Shown here: positions 20,645 to 29,435 of the stretch, piece by piece
How the letters are laid out: each line of letters opens with the position of its first letter
How positions within the stretch are numbered: position 1 is the first letter of the stretch
Origin: Micromonospora olivasterospora
Lineage (GTDB): Bacteria; Actinomycetota; Actinomycetes; Mycobacteriales; Micromonosporaceae
DNA: 64,000 bases
Direction of reading: 5' to 3'
Assembly: GCF_007830265.1 (NCBI RefSeq)
Contig: NZ_VLKE01000001.1
Coordinates: 3,534,001-3,598,000 of the forward strand
Notes under the pieces: generated by a model
Told to the model about the DNA's origin: nothing
The model's database searches: none
What the model saw: only the letters and a program-made list of their open reading frames with translations
Program-made: the position numbers and the translations under genes

Positions 20645-21607
20645 TCAGTCGCGCCAGTCCACGACCGCAGAGATCTTGCCGACAATCGTGCGCCAACCGA
20701 GGCTCGCGGTCTGCGCGCCGATTTTCTTCAGCCGCCGCCGGCCGAAGAATCCGCCGACCCCGCCGTTGACCGAGGCGCGCAGCGCCTCGTCCAGATCGTC
20801 CAGACTGGACCCCGCGGAGAGCATGTCCAGCACCGCGGGCATGCGCAGCGCGTACGCGATGTCCCGGGCCACCTCGCCGGCCTCGATGAGCAGGGTCGGG
20901 TCCCAGGTGTCGTGCCCGCCGCGCAGGTTCTCCACGACCAGGTCCAGCTCGTACGTGTCCTCGTCGAGCGGAGCGATGTCGGCCGGCTCCACCCGTTCGG
21001 ACAGTTCATTCCAGCTGTCCAGCTGAGCCATGTCGTTGGGTGCGCCGGACCGGACGAAACTGACCAGCGACTCAGGCGACTTGAACAGCAGCAGATGGCC
21101 CCGGTGGCTGAGGAAGACCGGCACCTCCTCGTCGCCCGACTCCTCCTCGTCCTCCTCCTCGGCCGCCTCGTCCTCCTCCGTCTCGGCGGCCTCGGTGTCG
21201 GCCTCGGCGTCCCGGCGGCGGGGCTTCGCCTCGGCCTCCTCCTCGTCGGCCTCGGCGAAATCGGCGGCCACCTCCTCGTCGAGGATCACGACCTCGTCGT
21301 CGTCCTCCACCTCGACCACCTGGCGGCGGGCGAGGAAGGGATCGTCCTGGTCCCGCTCGGTGACGTCGGTGGGGGTCAGCTCCCGCGCCGGCCGGTAGGC
21401 CCGCAGCGTGAAGCCGGTGCCGGCGGGCAGGGCGATCTCCACCGGGTCGATCCGCAGTTCGTCCCAGAGCGAGCGGTCGACGTTCCGCTCCGCCGGGCGG
21501 TCGGCGTCCTCGTCGACGGTGGCGTCGGCGTCCTCTGCGAGAGCGGCGTCGGTGTCGTCGAGCTCGGGCTCGTCGGCGTCGGGCCGTTGGGGCGACTGGC
21601 GGGCCAC
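20645..21607 (-). CDS. Conserved acidic actinobacterial protein, unknown function
   Basis: From GTG 21607 (GGAGG 5 nt upstream) the protein has 320 residues. The first two thirds are strongly acidic with Asp/Glu runs (~120-185), likely disordered, with one ordered island LWDELRIDPVEIALPAGTGFTLRAYRP. The C-terminal third looks folded: VFLSHRGHLLLFKSPESLVSFVRSG and EARYALRMP-like helices. Similar actinobacterial proteins are sometimes labelled primosomal protein, which I cannot support from the sequence. It lies 64 nt upstream of the IS110-like gene in the same direction, so it may be co-transcribed with it. Confidence 0.75.
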   Translation of the reverse strand: MARQSPQRPDADEPELDDTDAALAEDADATVDEDADRPAERNVDRSLWDELRIDPVEIALPAGTGFTLRAYRPARELTPTDVTERDQDDPFLARRQVVEVEDDDEVVILDEEVAADFAEADEEEAEAKPRRRDAEADTEAAETEEDEAAEEEDEEESGDEEVPVFLSHRGHLLLFKSPESLVSFVRSGAPNDMAQLDSWNELSERVEPADIAPLDEDTYELDLVVENLRGGHDTWDPTLLIEAGEVARDIAYALRMPAVLDMLSAGSSLDDLDEALRASVNGGVGGFFGRRRLKKIGAQTASLGWRTIVGKISAVVDWRD

Positions 21608-21738
21608 GCTGACCTCCGTGTGCTTCGGGCTGCCCACCCGGCGGCGTCCGGCCGCCGAGTGACTCTGGGCACATACCCTAGTGGGCGGCCCCGGCCGGCC
21701 GGAGCCCCCACCCCGGTGGCGGTCCGGCGGATGGACAA

Positions 21739-21751
21739 GTAGCGTTGCTAC
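21739..21751. promoter_or_regulatory. Palindrome over the -10 box of padR
   Basis: GTAGC-GTT-GCTAC covers the TAGCGT -10 box (21740-21745), 8 nt before ATG 21754. A symmetric site on its own promoter suggests PadR autorepression. Confidence 0.45.
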
Positions 21752-21753
21752 GC

Positions 21754-22089
21754 ATGAAGGCCCAGGCGCTGCACGGACACCTCGACGCGCTGCTGCTCGC
21801 GGTGCTGGAGCGCGGTGCGCTGCACGGCTACGCCATCATCGAGGCGCTGCGCGCCCGCAGCGAGGGCAACCTCGACCTGCCCACCGGGACGATCTACCCG
21901 GCGCTGCGCCGGCTGGAACGGGCCGGGCACGTGGCCAGCAGTTGGAGCACCGTCAACGGCCGGGAACGGCGGACGTACGAGCTGACCGACTCGGGGCGCC
22001 GCGCGCTGGCCGGCGAGCGGGCCGGCTGGCGCGAGTTCAGCGCGACCGTCGGTCGCTTCCTCGGCGACAGCCCGGCCTCCCCGGCCTGA
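21754..22089 (+). CDS. PadR-family transcriptional regulator
   Basis: This is a short PadR-like winged-helix repressor, 111 residues from ATG 21754. The DNA-binding unit is visible as LLLAVLERGALHGYAIIEALRARS, then GTIYPALRRLERAGHVASSW and the wing RRTYELTDSGRRAL. The short C-terminal tail marks the small PadR subgroup, which pairs with HAAS-domain membrane proteins, as here with the facing gene at 22128-22802. TTG 21745 upstream is not needed; the -10 box and ATG suit a leaderless mRNA. Confidence 0.9.
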   Translation: MKAQALHGHLDALLLAVLERGALHGYAIIEALRARSEGNLDLPTGTIYPALRRLERAGHVASSWSTVNGRERRTYELTDSGRRALAGERAGWREFSATVGRFLGDSPASPA

Positions 22090-22127
22090 CCCGCCCACCG
22101 CGCCGGCCGGGCCCTCCGCGCGGCCCG

Positions 22128-22802
22128 TCACCGGGCCGCGAGCAGCCAGGACCGGGCCGCTCGGGCGATCCACAGGAAGGCGGCGGTGGTCGCGACCCCG
22201 CCGACGATCATCGGCGGCCAGGTGAGGGCCGCCTCCCACAGGCCGAGCGACCACGCGTACAGGGCCGCGCCGGCGAGCGCGCCCAGCACCGGCGCCGCCG
22301 TCAGGCCGAGCCCGACCAGCCGGGCGAGCCGGGGCAGGGCGGGGTGCGCCGACCGGGCCGAGGCGGCCACCACCAGCAGCCCGGCCACCGCGAGCACGGC
22401 GGTCGCCAGCCAGACCGCGTCGAGCGACCCGGACAGCAGCAGATACCCGGCGGGCGGGCGCGGGCCGGCACCGCTCCAGCTCGACCCCTGCCAGGTCAGG
22501 TCGCCCGCGACCACCAGCACGCCGGCGACCGCGAGCACCCGCAGCGCCAGGCCGCGCAGCGAGCCGGCCGCCAGCTCCGCCTGGTAGGCCGGGGCGAGGC
22601 CGGCAGGGTCGCCGAACTCGGCCACCGCCCGCCGCTCGGCCTCCGCCGCCGACAGGCCCCCGTCCCGGTACGCCTCGACGGCGTCCTGCAACGCGTGCCG
22701 GGCCTCGGTCAGCAGGTCGGCCTTCAGCCGGACGGGGCCGCGCAGCCGGTCGTCCAGCTCGCGCAGCCGGTCCTCCACGCGTACGACGTCGCAGCGGCCC
22801 AT
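22128..22802 (-). CDS. Membrane protein with permease-prefix (HAAS-like) domain
   Basis: This is a 224-residue protein. The first ~80 residues form a helical cytoplasmic domain (VEDRLRELDDRLRGPVRLKADLLTEARHALQDA, with AERRAVAEFGDPAGLAPAYQ) of the type found next to PadR regulators. About four hydrophobic segments follow, to ARSWLLAAR. Such proteins are usually controlled by the neighbouring PadR and act in membrane stress or drug response (family knowledge); the target is unknown. Its start lies where the cydC reading frame should end, in another frame of the same strand. Confidence 0.8.
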   Translation of the reverse strand: MGRCDVVRVEDRLRELDDRLRGPVRLKADLLTEARHALQDAVEAYRDGGLSAAEAERRAVAEFGDPAGLAPAYQAELAAGSLRGLALRVLAVAGVLVVAGDLTWQGSSWSGAGPRPPAGYLLLSGSLDAVWLATAVLAVAGLLVVAASARSAHPALPRLARLVGLGLTAAPVLGALAGAALYAWSLGLWEAALTWPPMIVGGVATTAAFLWIARAARSWLLAAR

Positions 22803-22861
22803 GGGGCGAGCCTGCCACGCCTCGGCGGCCGGCGCGTCGGGGGGATTCCCCCAGTCCCGGC

Positions 22862-24612
22862 TCAGGGGCGGGGGCCAGGGCCAGGTACCCGCGCTCGGCC
22901 GCCTCCTGCAGCAGCCACTGGTCCCGGTACCAGCCCGGCGTCGCGACCAGCTCGGCGTGCCGGCCGCGCTGCACCACCCGCCCGGCGTCGAGCACCACGA
23001 TCTCGTCGAGGCCGGCCAGCCCGCTGAGCCGGTGGCTGATCAGCAGCACGGAGTGCCCGGCCGGGGTGGCGGCCAGCGCCGAGGCGAGCACCGCGTCGGC
23101 GGCGGCCGGGTCCAGCCCCTCGGTCGGCTCGTCCAGGACGAGCACCCGGGGCGCGGCGAGCAGCGCCCGGGCCAGCGCGAGGCGCTGCCGCTGGCCGCCG
23201 GAGAGCTGGCCGCCCTCCTCGCCGACCACCGTGCCCCAGCCGGCGGGCTGGGCGCGCACCCAGTCCAGCAGGCCGGCCGCCCGGGTCGCCGCGGCCAGCT
23301 CCGCCTCGCCGGCGCCGGGCCGGCCGAGCAGCAGGTTCTCCCGCACCGTGGCGTGGAAGACGTACGCCTCGGCGAGCAGCCCGCCGACGGCCCGCGGCAG
23401 TTCCTCGGGCGGGTACGCCGACAGGTCCACCCCGTCCAGGGCGACCCGCCCGCTCTCGGGGCGCACCGTGCCGGTGAGGACGGCGGCGAGGGTGCTCTTG
23501 CCGGCCCCGCTCGGCCCGACCACGGCGACCCTGCGGCCGGCCGGAAGGTCCAGGGTGAACCCGTCCAGCGCGGGCGCGGCCTCCGCCCGGTAGCGGACGG
23601 TGACCCGCTCGAAGCGCACGTCGTGCGGGGTGTCCGCGAGCGTGGCGGCGGGCGCCGCCGCGGGTCGGTCGGCCTCCGGGCCGGCCAGCAGGGCGGCGAC
23701 CCGGGCCAGCCCGGCCCGCAGCCCGGCCCGCTGCCGGGCGGCCCCGACCAGGGCCAGCGCCACCTCGACGGCGGCCAGCGTGCCGACCGCCAGCACCCCG
23801 ACCAGCACCCCGCCGACGCCCGCGCGCAGCGCGGTGACCACGACCGCCCCGGCGGTCGCCCCGGCGACCAGCACCCCGGCCGCGTCGACCGCGAAGCCCG
23901 TCGCGGCGAGCCGGCGCTCCAGCCGGGCCAGCCGGCGGGCCCGCCCGGCGGCGGCGTCCAGCGCGTACCCGGTGGCGCCGAAGGCGGCCAGGTCGGCGGC
24001 GCCGTGGGTCAGGTCGACCGCGTCGGCGGCGAGCGCGCCGCGCAGCGGGGCGACCTCGTCGGCCGCGCGGCGGGTCAGCGCGGTGGCCGCCAGCGGCAAC
24101 CCGACCCCGGCGACGAGCAGCCCCACCGCGAGCACCCCGGCCGCCGCCGGGGAGACGGCCGCAGCCCCCGCCACCGCCAGCACGCTGACCAGCGCGGCGG
24201 CCGCTCCCGGCACCAGCACCCGGAGCAGCAGGTCCTGGACCGCCTCCACGTCGGAGACCAGCCGACTCAGCGCGTCCCCGGAGCGCTGCCGGGCCGCGTC
24301 GCGCCGGCCGGCAAGGGTGGCGAAGACCCGCGCCCGGACGTCCGTGACCATCCGCAGCACGGCGTCGTGGCCGGCCAGGCGCTCGGTGTAGCGGAACACG
24401 CCCCGGCCGATCGCCAGCGCCCGGACGGCGACGATGGCCACGGTGAGCCGGTCCAGCGGCGGGCGGCCGGCGGCGCTCATCAGCAGCCAGGTGGCGGTGG
24501 CCAGCAGGGCCAGCCCGGCGAGCTCCGTGGCGGCGGCGAGCAGCCCCGCTCCGAGCAGCCGGCCCAGGTACGGCCGGGCGAGCCGGAGCACGTCCCGTTC
24601 GGCCGAACTCAC
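22862..24612 (-). CDS. cydC: Thiol reductant ABC exporter, CydC subunit (3' end damaged)
   Basis: This is one half of the CydDC exporter, which moves glutathione/cysteine-type reductants or haem to the cell exterior and supports cytochrome bd assembly. GTG 24612 overlaps the cydD stop (GTGA). Six membrane helices (~15-290) precede an NBD with Walker A GPSGAGKST, signature LSGGQRQR and Walker B VLVLDEPTEGLDP. After EAAERGYLALAP the reading frame does not stop: it runs on to 21748 as low-complexity sequence in a different frame over the HAAS gene. Adding one C to the C5 run at ~22875 would give a stop at 22862-22864, so I place the end there. Confidence 0.85.
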
Positions 24613-26288
24613 GGGGCGACCTCCTCGGCCGGGGCCGGGGTCAGCTCGGTCACGCGGCCGTCCTCGACCCGCAGGATCCGGTCGGCGTCCTCCAGCAGGG
24701 CCGGCCGGTGCGCCACCAGCAGGGCGGTACGCCCGGCCACGAGCCGGCGGGTGGCGGCCAGCACCAGGGCCTCGCTGGCGCTGTCCAGCCGGGCGGTGGG
24801 CTCGTCGAGCAGCACGACGGGGGCGTCCCGGAGGAACGCCCGCGCCAGCGCGACCCGCTGCCGCTGGCCGCTGGACAGGCCGTGGCCGCGTTCGCCGAGC
24901 ACCGTGCCGAGCCCGTCGGGCAGGGCGGCGACCACCTCGTCCAGCGCGGCGGCGGAGACCGCCGGGGCGAGGGCGTCGTCCGGGGTGTCCGGGGCCCCGA
25001 GCCGGATGTTGTCGGCCAGCGTCGCGGCGAACAGGTGGGCCCGCTGCGGCACCCAGGCCAGCTGGCGCCGCCACGCGTCCGGGTCGGCCCCGGCCAGGTC
25101 GACGCCGCCCACGGTCACCCGGCCCTCGGTCGGGGCGACGAACCCGAGCAGCAGGTTGAGCAGGGTGCTCTTGCCGGCCCCGCTCGGCCCGACGATCGCG
25201 ACCCGCTCCCCGGGCCGGATCGTCAGCGACACGTCCCGCAGCGCCACGGTCCGCTCGTACGCGACGGTCACGCCCTCGAACCGGATCTCGCCCCGCCCGT
25301 CGGGAGTCGGTCGGGGCCCGGCGGCCCGGGCGGCGGCCGGACCGGCGGCGGAGAGGGTGAACGCCTCGTCCAGCGCGGTCAGCCCCTCCATGCTGGCGTG
25401 GAACCGGCTGCCGGCCGCCCGCAGCGGCAGGTACGCCTCCGGCGTGAGCAGCAGCACCAGCAGCGCGGTGGACAGGGTGAGCCCGCCGCCGAGCAGGCGG
25501 ATGCCCACCGGCACCGCCACCAGCGCCACCGACAGGGTGGCGACCAGTTCCAGGACCAGGGCGGACAGGAACGCGATGCGCAGCGTACGCATGGTGGCGG
25601 CCCGGTGCCCGTCGGCCATCCGGCGCACCACCTCGACCTGGCTCCGGGCCCGGCCGAACGCGCGCAGGGTGGGCAGCCCGGCCACCATGTCGAGGAAGTG
25701 GCCGCCGAGCAGCGACAGCCGGCGCCACTGGCGCTCGGTGGCGGCCTGCGCCTGCCAGCCGAGCAGCGCACCGAAGACCGGGATCAGCGGCAGGGTCAGC
25801 GCGATGATCACCGCCGAGCCCCAGTCGGCGAGCGCGATCCGGGCGAGCACGGCCAGCGGCACGGTGACGCTGAGCACGAGCTGCGGCAGGTACCCGGTGA
25901 AGTAGGCGTCCAGCGCGTCCAGCCCGCGCCCGGCGAGGGTGGCGAGCTGCCCGGCCCGCTGCCCCGCGACCCAGGCGGGCCCGCGCCGGCCGACGGCGGC
26001 CAGCAGGTCCCGGCGCAGCGTCGCCTTCACGGTCGCGGCCGCCCGCGCCGCCACCGTGCCCTGGGCCCAGGCGACCAGCGCCCGACCGGCGACGGCGGCC
26101 AGGAAGCCGGCCAGCGCCGGCCGGTCCAGCCGGCCGTGGATCGCGGTGGCGAGCAGCGTGGCCAGCGCGGTGGCCTGCCCCACGACCAGCAGCGCCGTCA
26201 GCCCGCCGAGGACCGCGAGCACGGCGAGGTCGCGCCGGGCCGCGGGGACCCGGCGCAGCAGACGCGGGTCGAAGGGGCGGCGGTTCAC
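24609..26288 (-). CDS. cydD: Thiol reductant ABC exporter, CydD subunit
   Basis: This 559-residue half-transporter joins CydC in the cytoplasmic membrane. Its start GTG 26288 overlaps the cydB stop, which favours it over upstream in-frame codons that belong to another frame. Transmembrane helices fill ~20-300 (FLAAVAGRALVAWAQG, LDAYFTGYLPQLVLSVTVPLAV). The NBD has Walker A GPSGAGKST, Q-loop AWVPQRAHLF, signature LSSGQRQR, Walker B VVLLDEPTARLDS and the H-loop LVAHRP. All parts look intact, although the cytochrome bd it normally serves is destroyed just upstream. Confidence 0.93.
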   Translation of the reverse strand: MNRRPFDPRLLRRVPAARRDLAVLAVLGGLTALLVVGQATALATLLATAIHGRLDRPALAGFLAAVAGRALVAWAQGTVAARAAATVKATLRRDLLAAVGRRGPAWVAGQRAGQLATLAGRGLDALDAYFTGYLPQLVLSVTVPLAVLARIALADWGSAVIIALTLPLIPVFGALLGWQAQAATERQWRRLSLLGGHFLDMVAGLPTLRAFGRARSQVEVVRRMADGHRAATMRTLRIAFLSALVLELVATLSVALVAVPVGIRLLGGGLTLSTALLVLLLTPEAYLPLRAAGSRFHASMEGLTALDEAFTLSAAGPAAARAAGPRPTPDGRGEIRFEGVTVAYERTVALRDVSLTIRPGERVAIVGPSGAGKSTLLNLLLGFVAPTEGRVTVGGVDLAGADPDAWRRQLAWVPQRAHLFAATLADNIRLGAPDTPDDALAPAVSAAALDEVVAALPDGLGTVLGERGHGLSSGQRQRVALARAFLRDAPVVLLDEPTARLDSASEALVLAATRRLVAGRTALLVAHRPALLEDADRILRVEDGRVTELTPAPAEEVAP

Positions 26289-27061
26289 CAGTACACCGGT
26301 GCCCTGCCGTCGGTCCGTCCCCGGAACACCCACCAGCACATCGCCTGAAAGCCTAATAGGGCCGGCAGAAGGGGCACCGTGAGCCAGCCCAGCAGGGACA
26401 GGGTCGGCCGGCTGGCCGCCGCGTCGGCCACGGCCAGCGAGGCGCCCGGGTCGACGGTGGAGACCAGCGCGTACGGCCACAGCGTGGCGCCGACCGCCGC
26501 CACGGGCAGGGCCAGCGCCGCGCCGGTGGCCGCGAAGGCCAGGCCCGGCCGCCGCCGGGCGAGCGCGGCCCGGGCCGCCAGCAGCGCCGCGAACAGCGCG
26601 AACGGCAGCAGTACGGCGAACATCGGGCGCTGCGCCGCGGCGCGTACCCCGGCGGAGAGCGCGCCCGCGACGGCGGCCAGGGCGACCGCGGCGAGCGCCA
26701 CCGGCACCAGCCGGCGGGCGGTACGCCCGAGCACGGCGGCGTCGGCGGTCGGCAGCCGGAGCGTGAGGAAGGTCGCACCGTGCACGGCCACCAGGGCCGC
26801 CATGGCGAGCCCGCCGGCGGCCACGAACGGGGTGACCACGTGCCCGACCCCCGCCACCTGGCCGGCGGCGGTCAGCGGCACGCCCTGGAGCAGGCCGGCG
26901 AGCAGCGCACCCCAGCCGAGCGCGGCGAGCAGGCTGCCGGCGACGACCACGCTGTCCCAGCCGGCGCGCGCCGACGCGGCGGCCGGGCGGCCGCGCAGCT
27001 GCACGCCGGCGGTCACCGCGATCACCCCGACCAGCGCGGCGACGACAACGGGGTAGAAGCC
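26285..27061 (-). pseudogene. cydB: cydB remnant (N-terminus missing)
   Basis: This matches the last ~258 residues of cytochrome bd subunit II, from GFYPVVVAALVGVIAVTAG (corresponding to the third helix) through WDSVVVAGSLLAALGWGALLAGLLQGVPL to LLGFQAMCWWVFRGR. About 80 N-terminal residues, including the first two helices, are missing. The frame runs further upstream to 27241 only as sequence overlapping the TnpB element. Subunit II without these helices could not pair with CydA. The stop overlaps the cydD start. Confidence 0.85.
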
Positions 27062-27150
27062 GGGAAGCAGTTCCCCCTCCGAGAGTCCTCGGCGAATGTC
27101 CGGGTGTGGGGTCCATCGTGGTGACATGGACCAAATGACACAATGAGGGT

Positions 27151-27738
27151 GTGAAGTTGGTGGTGCAGGTGAAGCTCCTGCCGACGCCCGAGCAGGCGGC
27201 GGCGCTGGAGGCGACCCTGCGCGCCTGCAATGCCGCAGCATCCGACGTCGCGGTGATCGCGCGGGAGATCGACTGCTACCGCAACTACGACCTGCGCCGG
27301 CACGCCTACCATCGCCGCCGGAAGGAAACGCGGCACACCGCGAACATCAACCACGCCATCGCTAAAAGCATCGTGACCGAGGCTGCACGCACCGGCCGCG
27401 GAATTGCCGTCGAGAAACTGACGGGGATCCGCGACCGGGTCCGGCTGAGGAAGCCCCAACGGGTCACGCTGCACTCGTGGGCGTTCCACCAACTCGGCGC
27501 GTTCCTGATCTACAAGGCACGCCGCGCGGGTGTACCGCTGGTCGAGGTCGACCCGCGGTACACCTCCCAAACCTGCGCGGCTTGCGGGCATCGGGACAAA
27601 CGGAACCGGCCCAACCAGGAAACTTTCCACTGTCGGTCGTGCGGGGTCGTTGCCCACGCCGACCACAACGCGGCTCGCAACATCGCCTCACGTGGCGTCG
27701 CGAGCTGGGGCGCAGTCAACCGCCCGCACGCGGCCTAG
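27151..27738 (+). pseudogene. tnpB: TnpB, internally deleted
   Basis: This is a 195-residue TnpB relative where ~370-400 is usual. The N-terminal strand and helix (MKLVVQVKLLPTPEQAAALE) are kept, then around residues 50-57 the chain jumps to the region just before RuvC-II. The RuvC-I motif (GxDxG) and its Asp are lost. RuvC-II Glu88 (GIAVEKLTG), the zinc finger CAACGH and CRSCG (Cys 142, 145, 161, 164) and RuvC-III Asp171 (ADHNAARNI) remain. Without RuvC-I it should not cut DNA, but guide or DNA binding could persist (inference). The frame is open throughout, so the deletion is in frame. Confidence 0.85.
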
Positions 27739-27792
27739 CCTCGCAGCCAGCGAGGACAGTGATCCGCAAACCCGCCCATTCATGGGCGGGTA
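27739..27792 (+). ncRNA. Candidate guide-RNA (omegaRNA) scaffold at the TnpB right end
   Basis: Two hairpins follow the tnpB stop: CCTCGC-AGCCA-GCGAGG (27739-27755) and CCCGCCCA-TTCA-TGGGCGGG (27771-27790). In TnpB systems the guide RNA is made from the right end, with the guide taken from the flank, which here would be cydA sequence from ~27793. Placement is by analogy only. Confidence 0.35.
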
Positions 27793-28002
27793 GTTGACCC
27801 CGAACTGGAACTGCCCGTAGTTGATCACATAGAGCAGACCCCAGAATCGGGTCAGCCGCTCGTACGCCGGGTTGCCGGTGACCACCCAGGCGGTCTGGAG
27901 CCCGACCAGCAGGGTGACCAGCCCGAGCGTGACGACGACGAACAGGAAGTGCACCGAGGTGGTGGTGGCGAACTGTAGCCGGGCGAGGAGCAGGGGATCC
28001 AT
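27793..28002 (-). pseudogene. cydA: cydA remnant (N-terminal ~70 residues)
   Basis: ATG 28002, after a good GGAGG, opens with MDPLLLARLQFATTTSVHF and the first helices of cytochrome bd subunit I, including the His of the TSVHFLF haem region. After GLLYVINY the usual ~10 residues up to EFQFG are missing (VINYGQFQFGVN), then the TnpB element begins. The remaining ~85 % of cydA is absent from the window. No bd oxidase can be made here, although promoter and start are intact. Confidence 0.85.
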
Positions 28003-28038
28003 GGCCGCCCTCCAGGAGTTGGCTCGCTTGTCATAGTC

Positions 28039-28054
28039 AGCCTACACGTAGGCT
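28039..28054. promoter_or_regulatory. AGCCTA-CACG-TAGGCT palindrome upstream of cydA
   Basis: A 6+6 palindrome containing CTAC-AC-GTAG lies 37 nt before the cydA start. Similar CTAC/GTAG half-sites flank the blaI start at 29439-29451, so BlaI may have controlled both (inference). Confidence 0.45.
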
Positions 28055-28094
28055 TTCTACCTATTGGCTCGCCCGGGTCCGGTGGCTAACTTCC

Positions 28095-28117
28095 GGGTGG
28101 CTGAGCTTGGGATCGGG
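28095..28117 (+). repeat. Fragment of the intergenic repeat seen at 8075
   Basis: GGGTGGCTGAGCTTGG plus GATCGGG matches 8075-8098 with one G fewer. The conserved 26-nt loop is not present here. Confidence 0.5.
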
Positions 28118-28141
28118 TCGTGGGTCAGGCGCGGGCGGAAC

Positions 28142-29047
28142 TCAGCTCAGGAAGAGGGAGATCGGCAGCGCGACCAGGGTCGTCGCCACCGCCAGCGCGG
28201 CGGCCCCCAGCAGGCGGGGCGGCCGGTCGGCGACCAGCAGCCGCTGGACCCGGACGTCCAGGTCCCGGTCGCCCACGCCGAGCGCGCCGGCCGGGGTGAT
28301 CCGGTGGCCGGCCGCGGCGAACCGCCGCAGCGCGCCCGCCAGCGGCGCCTCGGCGTGCAGTTCGCGGGCCTTGTCGTCGGCGCGCATCTCGACCAGCAGG
28401 GCGACCCGCTCGTGCGCGTCCCGCACCCAGCGGAACCACGGCAGCGCCCGGCGCAGCGCCGTGAACGGCAGCAGCACGAGGTCGTGGCGCTCCTGGGCGT
28501 GCGCCCGCTCGTGGGTCAGCACCGCCTCCAGCTCGGCCCGGTCGAGCAGGTCGAGCGCACCCGCGCTGACCACCACCCGCGGCTTCACTCCCGGCAGGCA
28601 GTACGCCGCCGCGCTCGGGTGGTCGAGCACCAGCGCCCCCGGGACGGCGGGATCCCGCCGGGCGACGAGGGCGAGCAGGTCCCGGTGCCGCCGCTGGGCC
28701 CGGACCGTCGCGTGGACGCTGCGTACCGTCGTGGTGAGCAGCACCGCCCCGATCCCGAAGCCGACGCCGACCAGCCCGAGGTGGACCTCCCCGAGGCCGG
28801 CCGGAAGGGTGCCGTGGGCCAGGTCGGTGGCGAGGGCGAGCAGGGCGCCGCCGGTCGGCCGGTCGTACGCGAGCAGGCCGAGCGCCATCGGCAGGCCCAT
28901 CGCGGACAGGCCGAGCGCCAGCCCGACCGCCTGCCAGCAGACGATCGCCACCCGGGGGGCGCGCCACGTCCAGGTGGAGGACGCGAGGACCTGGGCCGTC
29001 AGGTAGCAGGCCAGGACGGTGGCGGCGAAGTGCACGGCGTACGCCAT
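28142..29047 (-). CDS. M56-family (BlaR1/MecR1-like) membrane metalloprotease
   Basis: This 301-residue protein has about four membrane helices: ~5-22, ~33-60, ~95-112 and ~275-298. A cytoplasmic zinc protease domain lies between the third and fourth. The HExxH motif is THERAHAQE, and EMRADDKARE provides the downstream acidic ligand. No penicillin-binding sensor domain is attached. It most likely cleaves the BlaI repressor encoded 10 nt upstream when an envelope or respiratory signal is sensed (family knowledge plus position). Actinobacterial M56/BlaI pairs often control respiratory or envelope genes rather than beta-lactamase. Confidence 0.9.
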   Translation of the reverse strand: MAYAVHFAATVLACYLTAQVLASSTWTWRAPRVAIVCWQAVGLALGLSAMGLPMALGLLAYDRPTGGALLALATDLAHGTLPAGLGEVHLGLVGVGFGIGAVLLTTTVRSVHATVRAQRRHRDLLALVARRDPAVPGALVLDHPSAAAYCLPGVKPRVVVSAGALDLLDRAELEAVLTHERAHAQERHDLVLLPFTALRRALPWFRWVRDAHERVALLVEMRADDKARELHAEAPLAGALRRFAAAGHRITPAGALGVGDRDLDVRVQRLLVADRPPRLLGAAALAVATTLVALPISLFLS

Positions 29048-29057
29048 GGCGGCCGCC

Positions 29058-29429
29058 CTACCGGTCCGTCGCCTCGTCGGTCAGGGCGGCCCGCAGCACG
29101 TCGGCCTCGGTCCCGCTCACGGAGCGGGCGAAGCGCACCAGCGCCGCGTCCCGGCTGCCGCCCAGGTCCAGGGCGTCGAGCATGAGCTGGGCGATGTGGG
29201 CCTCGCGGCTGGCCGCGGCCCGGTACCGCCAGGCCCGCCCCTCGCGCTGCCGCTGCACCATGCCCTTGCCGGCGAGCCGGTCCAACACGGTCATGACCGT
29301 CGTGTAGGCCAGCTCGCGGCCGTCGAGCGCGTCGGCGACCTCGCGCACGGTCACCCCGTCCGACGTGGCTGGGACCCTGTCCCACAGCACGTCCATCACC
29401 GCACGCTCAAGATCCCCCAGCCGAGTCAC
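29058..29429 (-). CDS. blaI: BlaI/MecI/CopY-family repressor
   Basis: This is a 123-residue winged-helix repressor: LGDLERAVMDVLWDRVPATSDGVTVREVADALDG, recognition helix AYTTVMTVLDRLAGKGMVQR, wing REGRAWRYRAAASRE and a C-terminal dimerisation helix. GTG 29429 is preceded by TAGGAT at 6 nt, a leaderless arrangement. The operator-like CTACC-CCC-GGTAG overlaps the -10 box, so it should repress itself and the downstream M56 protease. The cyd operon begins 1.1 kb away in the same direction with a related palindrome. Confidence 0.92.
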   Translation of the reverse strand: MTRLGDLERAVMDVLWDRVPATSDGVTVREVADALDGRELAYTTVMTVLDRLAGKGMVQRQREGRAWRYRAAASREAHIAQLMLDALDLGGSRDAALVRFARSVSGTEADVLRAALTDEATDR

Positions 29430-29435
29430 GAGCCA

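Larger units (their letters stand above)
27075..27793 (+). mobile_element. Degenerate IS200/IS605-type TnpB element inside cydAB
   Basis: The element lies between the cydA and cydB remnants, on the opposite strand. Candidate left-end hairpins are CCGAG/CTCGG (27079-27092) and GGTCCAT/ATGGACC (27110-27132). The right end has CCCGCCCA-TTCA-TGGGCGGG (27771-27790), right after which cydA sequence resumes. Subterminal hairpins without terminal inverted repeats or target duplications are the IS200/IS605 style. There is no TnpA (HUH Y1 transposase), so movement would need one in trans. Ends are approximate. Confidence 0.65.

Noticed and set aside
21748..22861. Continuation of the cydC frame beyond its NBD
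   Set aside because: It overlaps the HAAS-type gene on the same strand and padR on the other, and is low-complexity; a lost base near 22875 explains it better.
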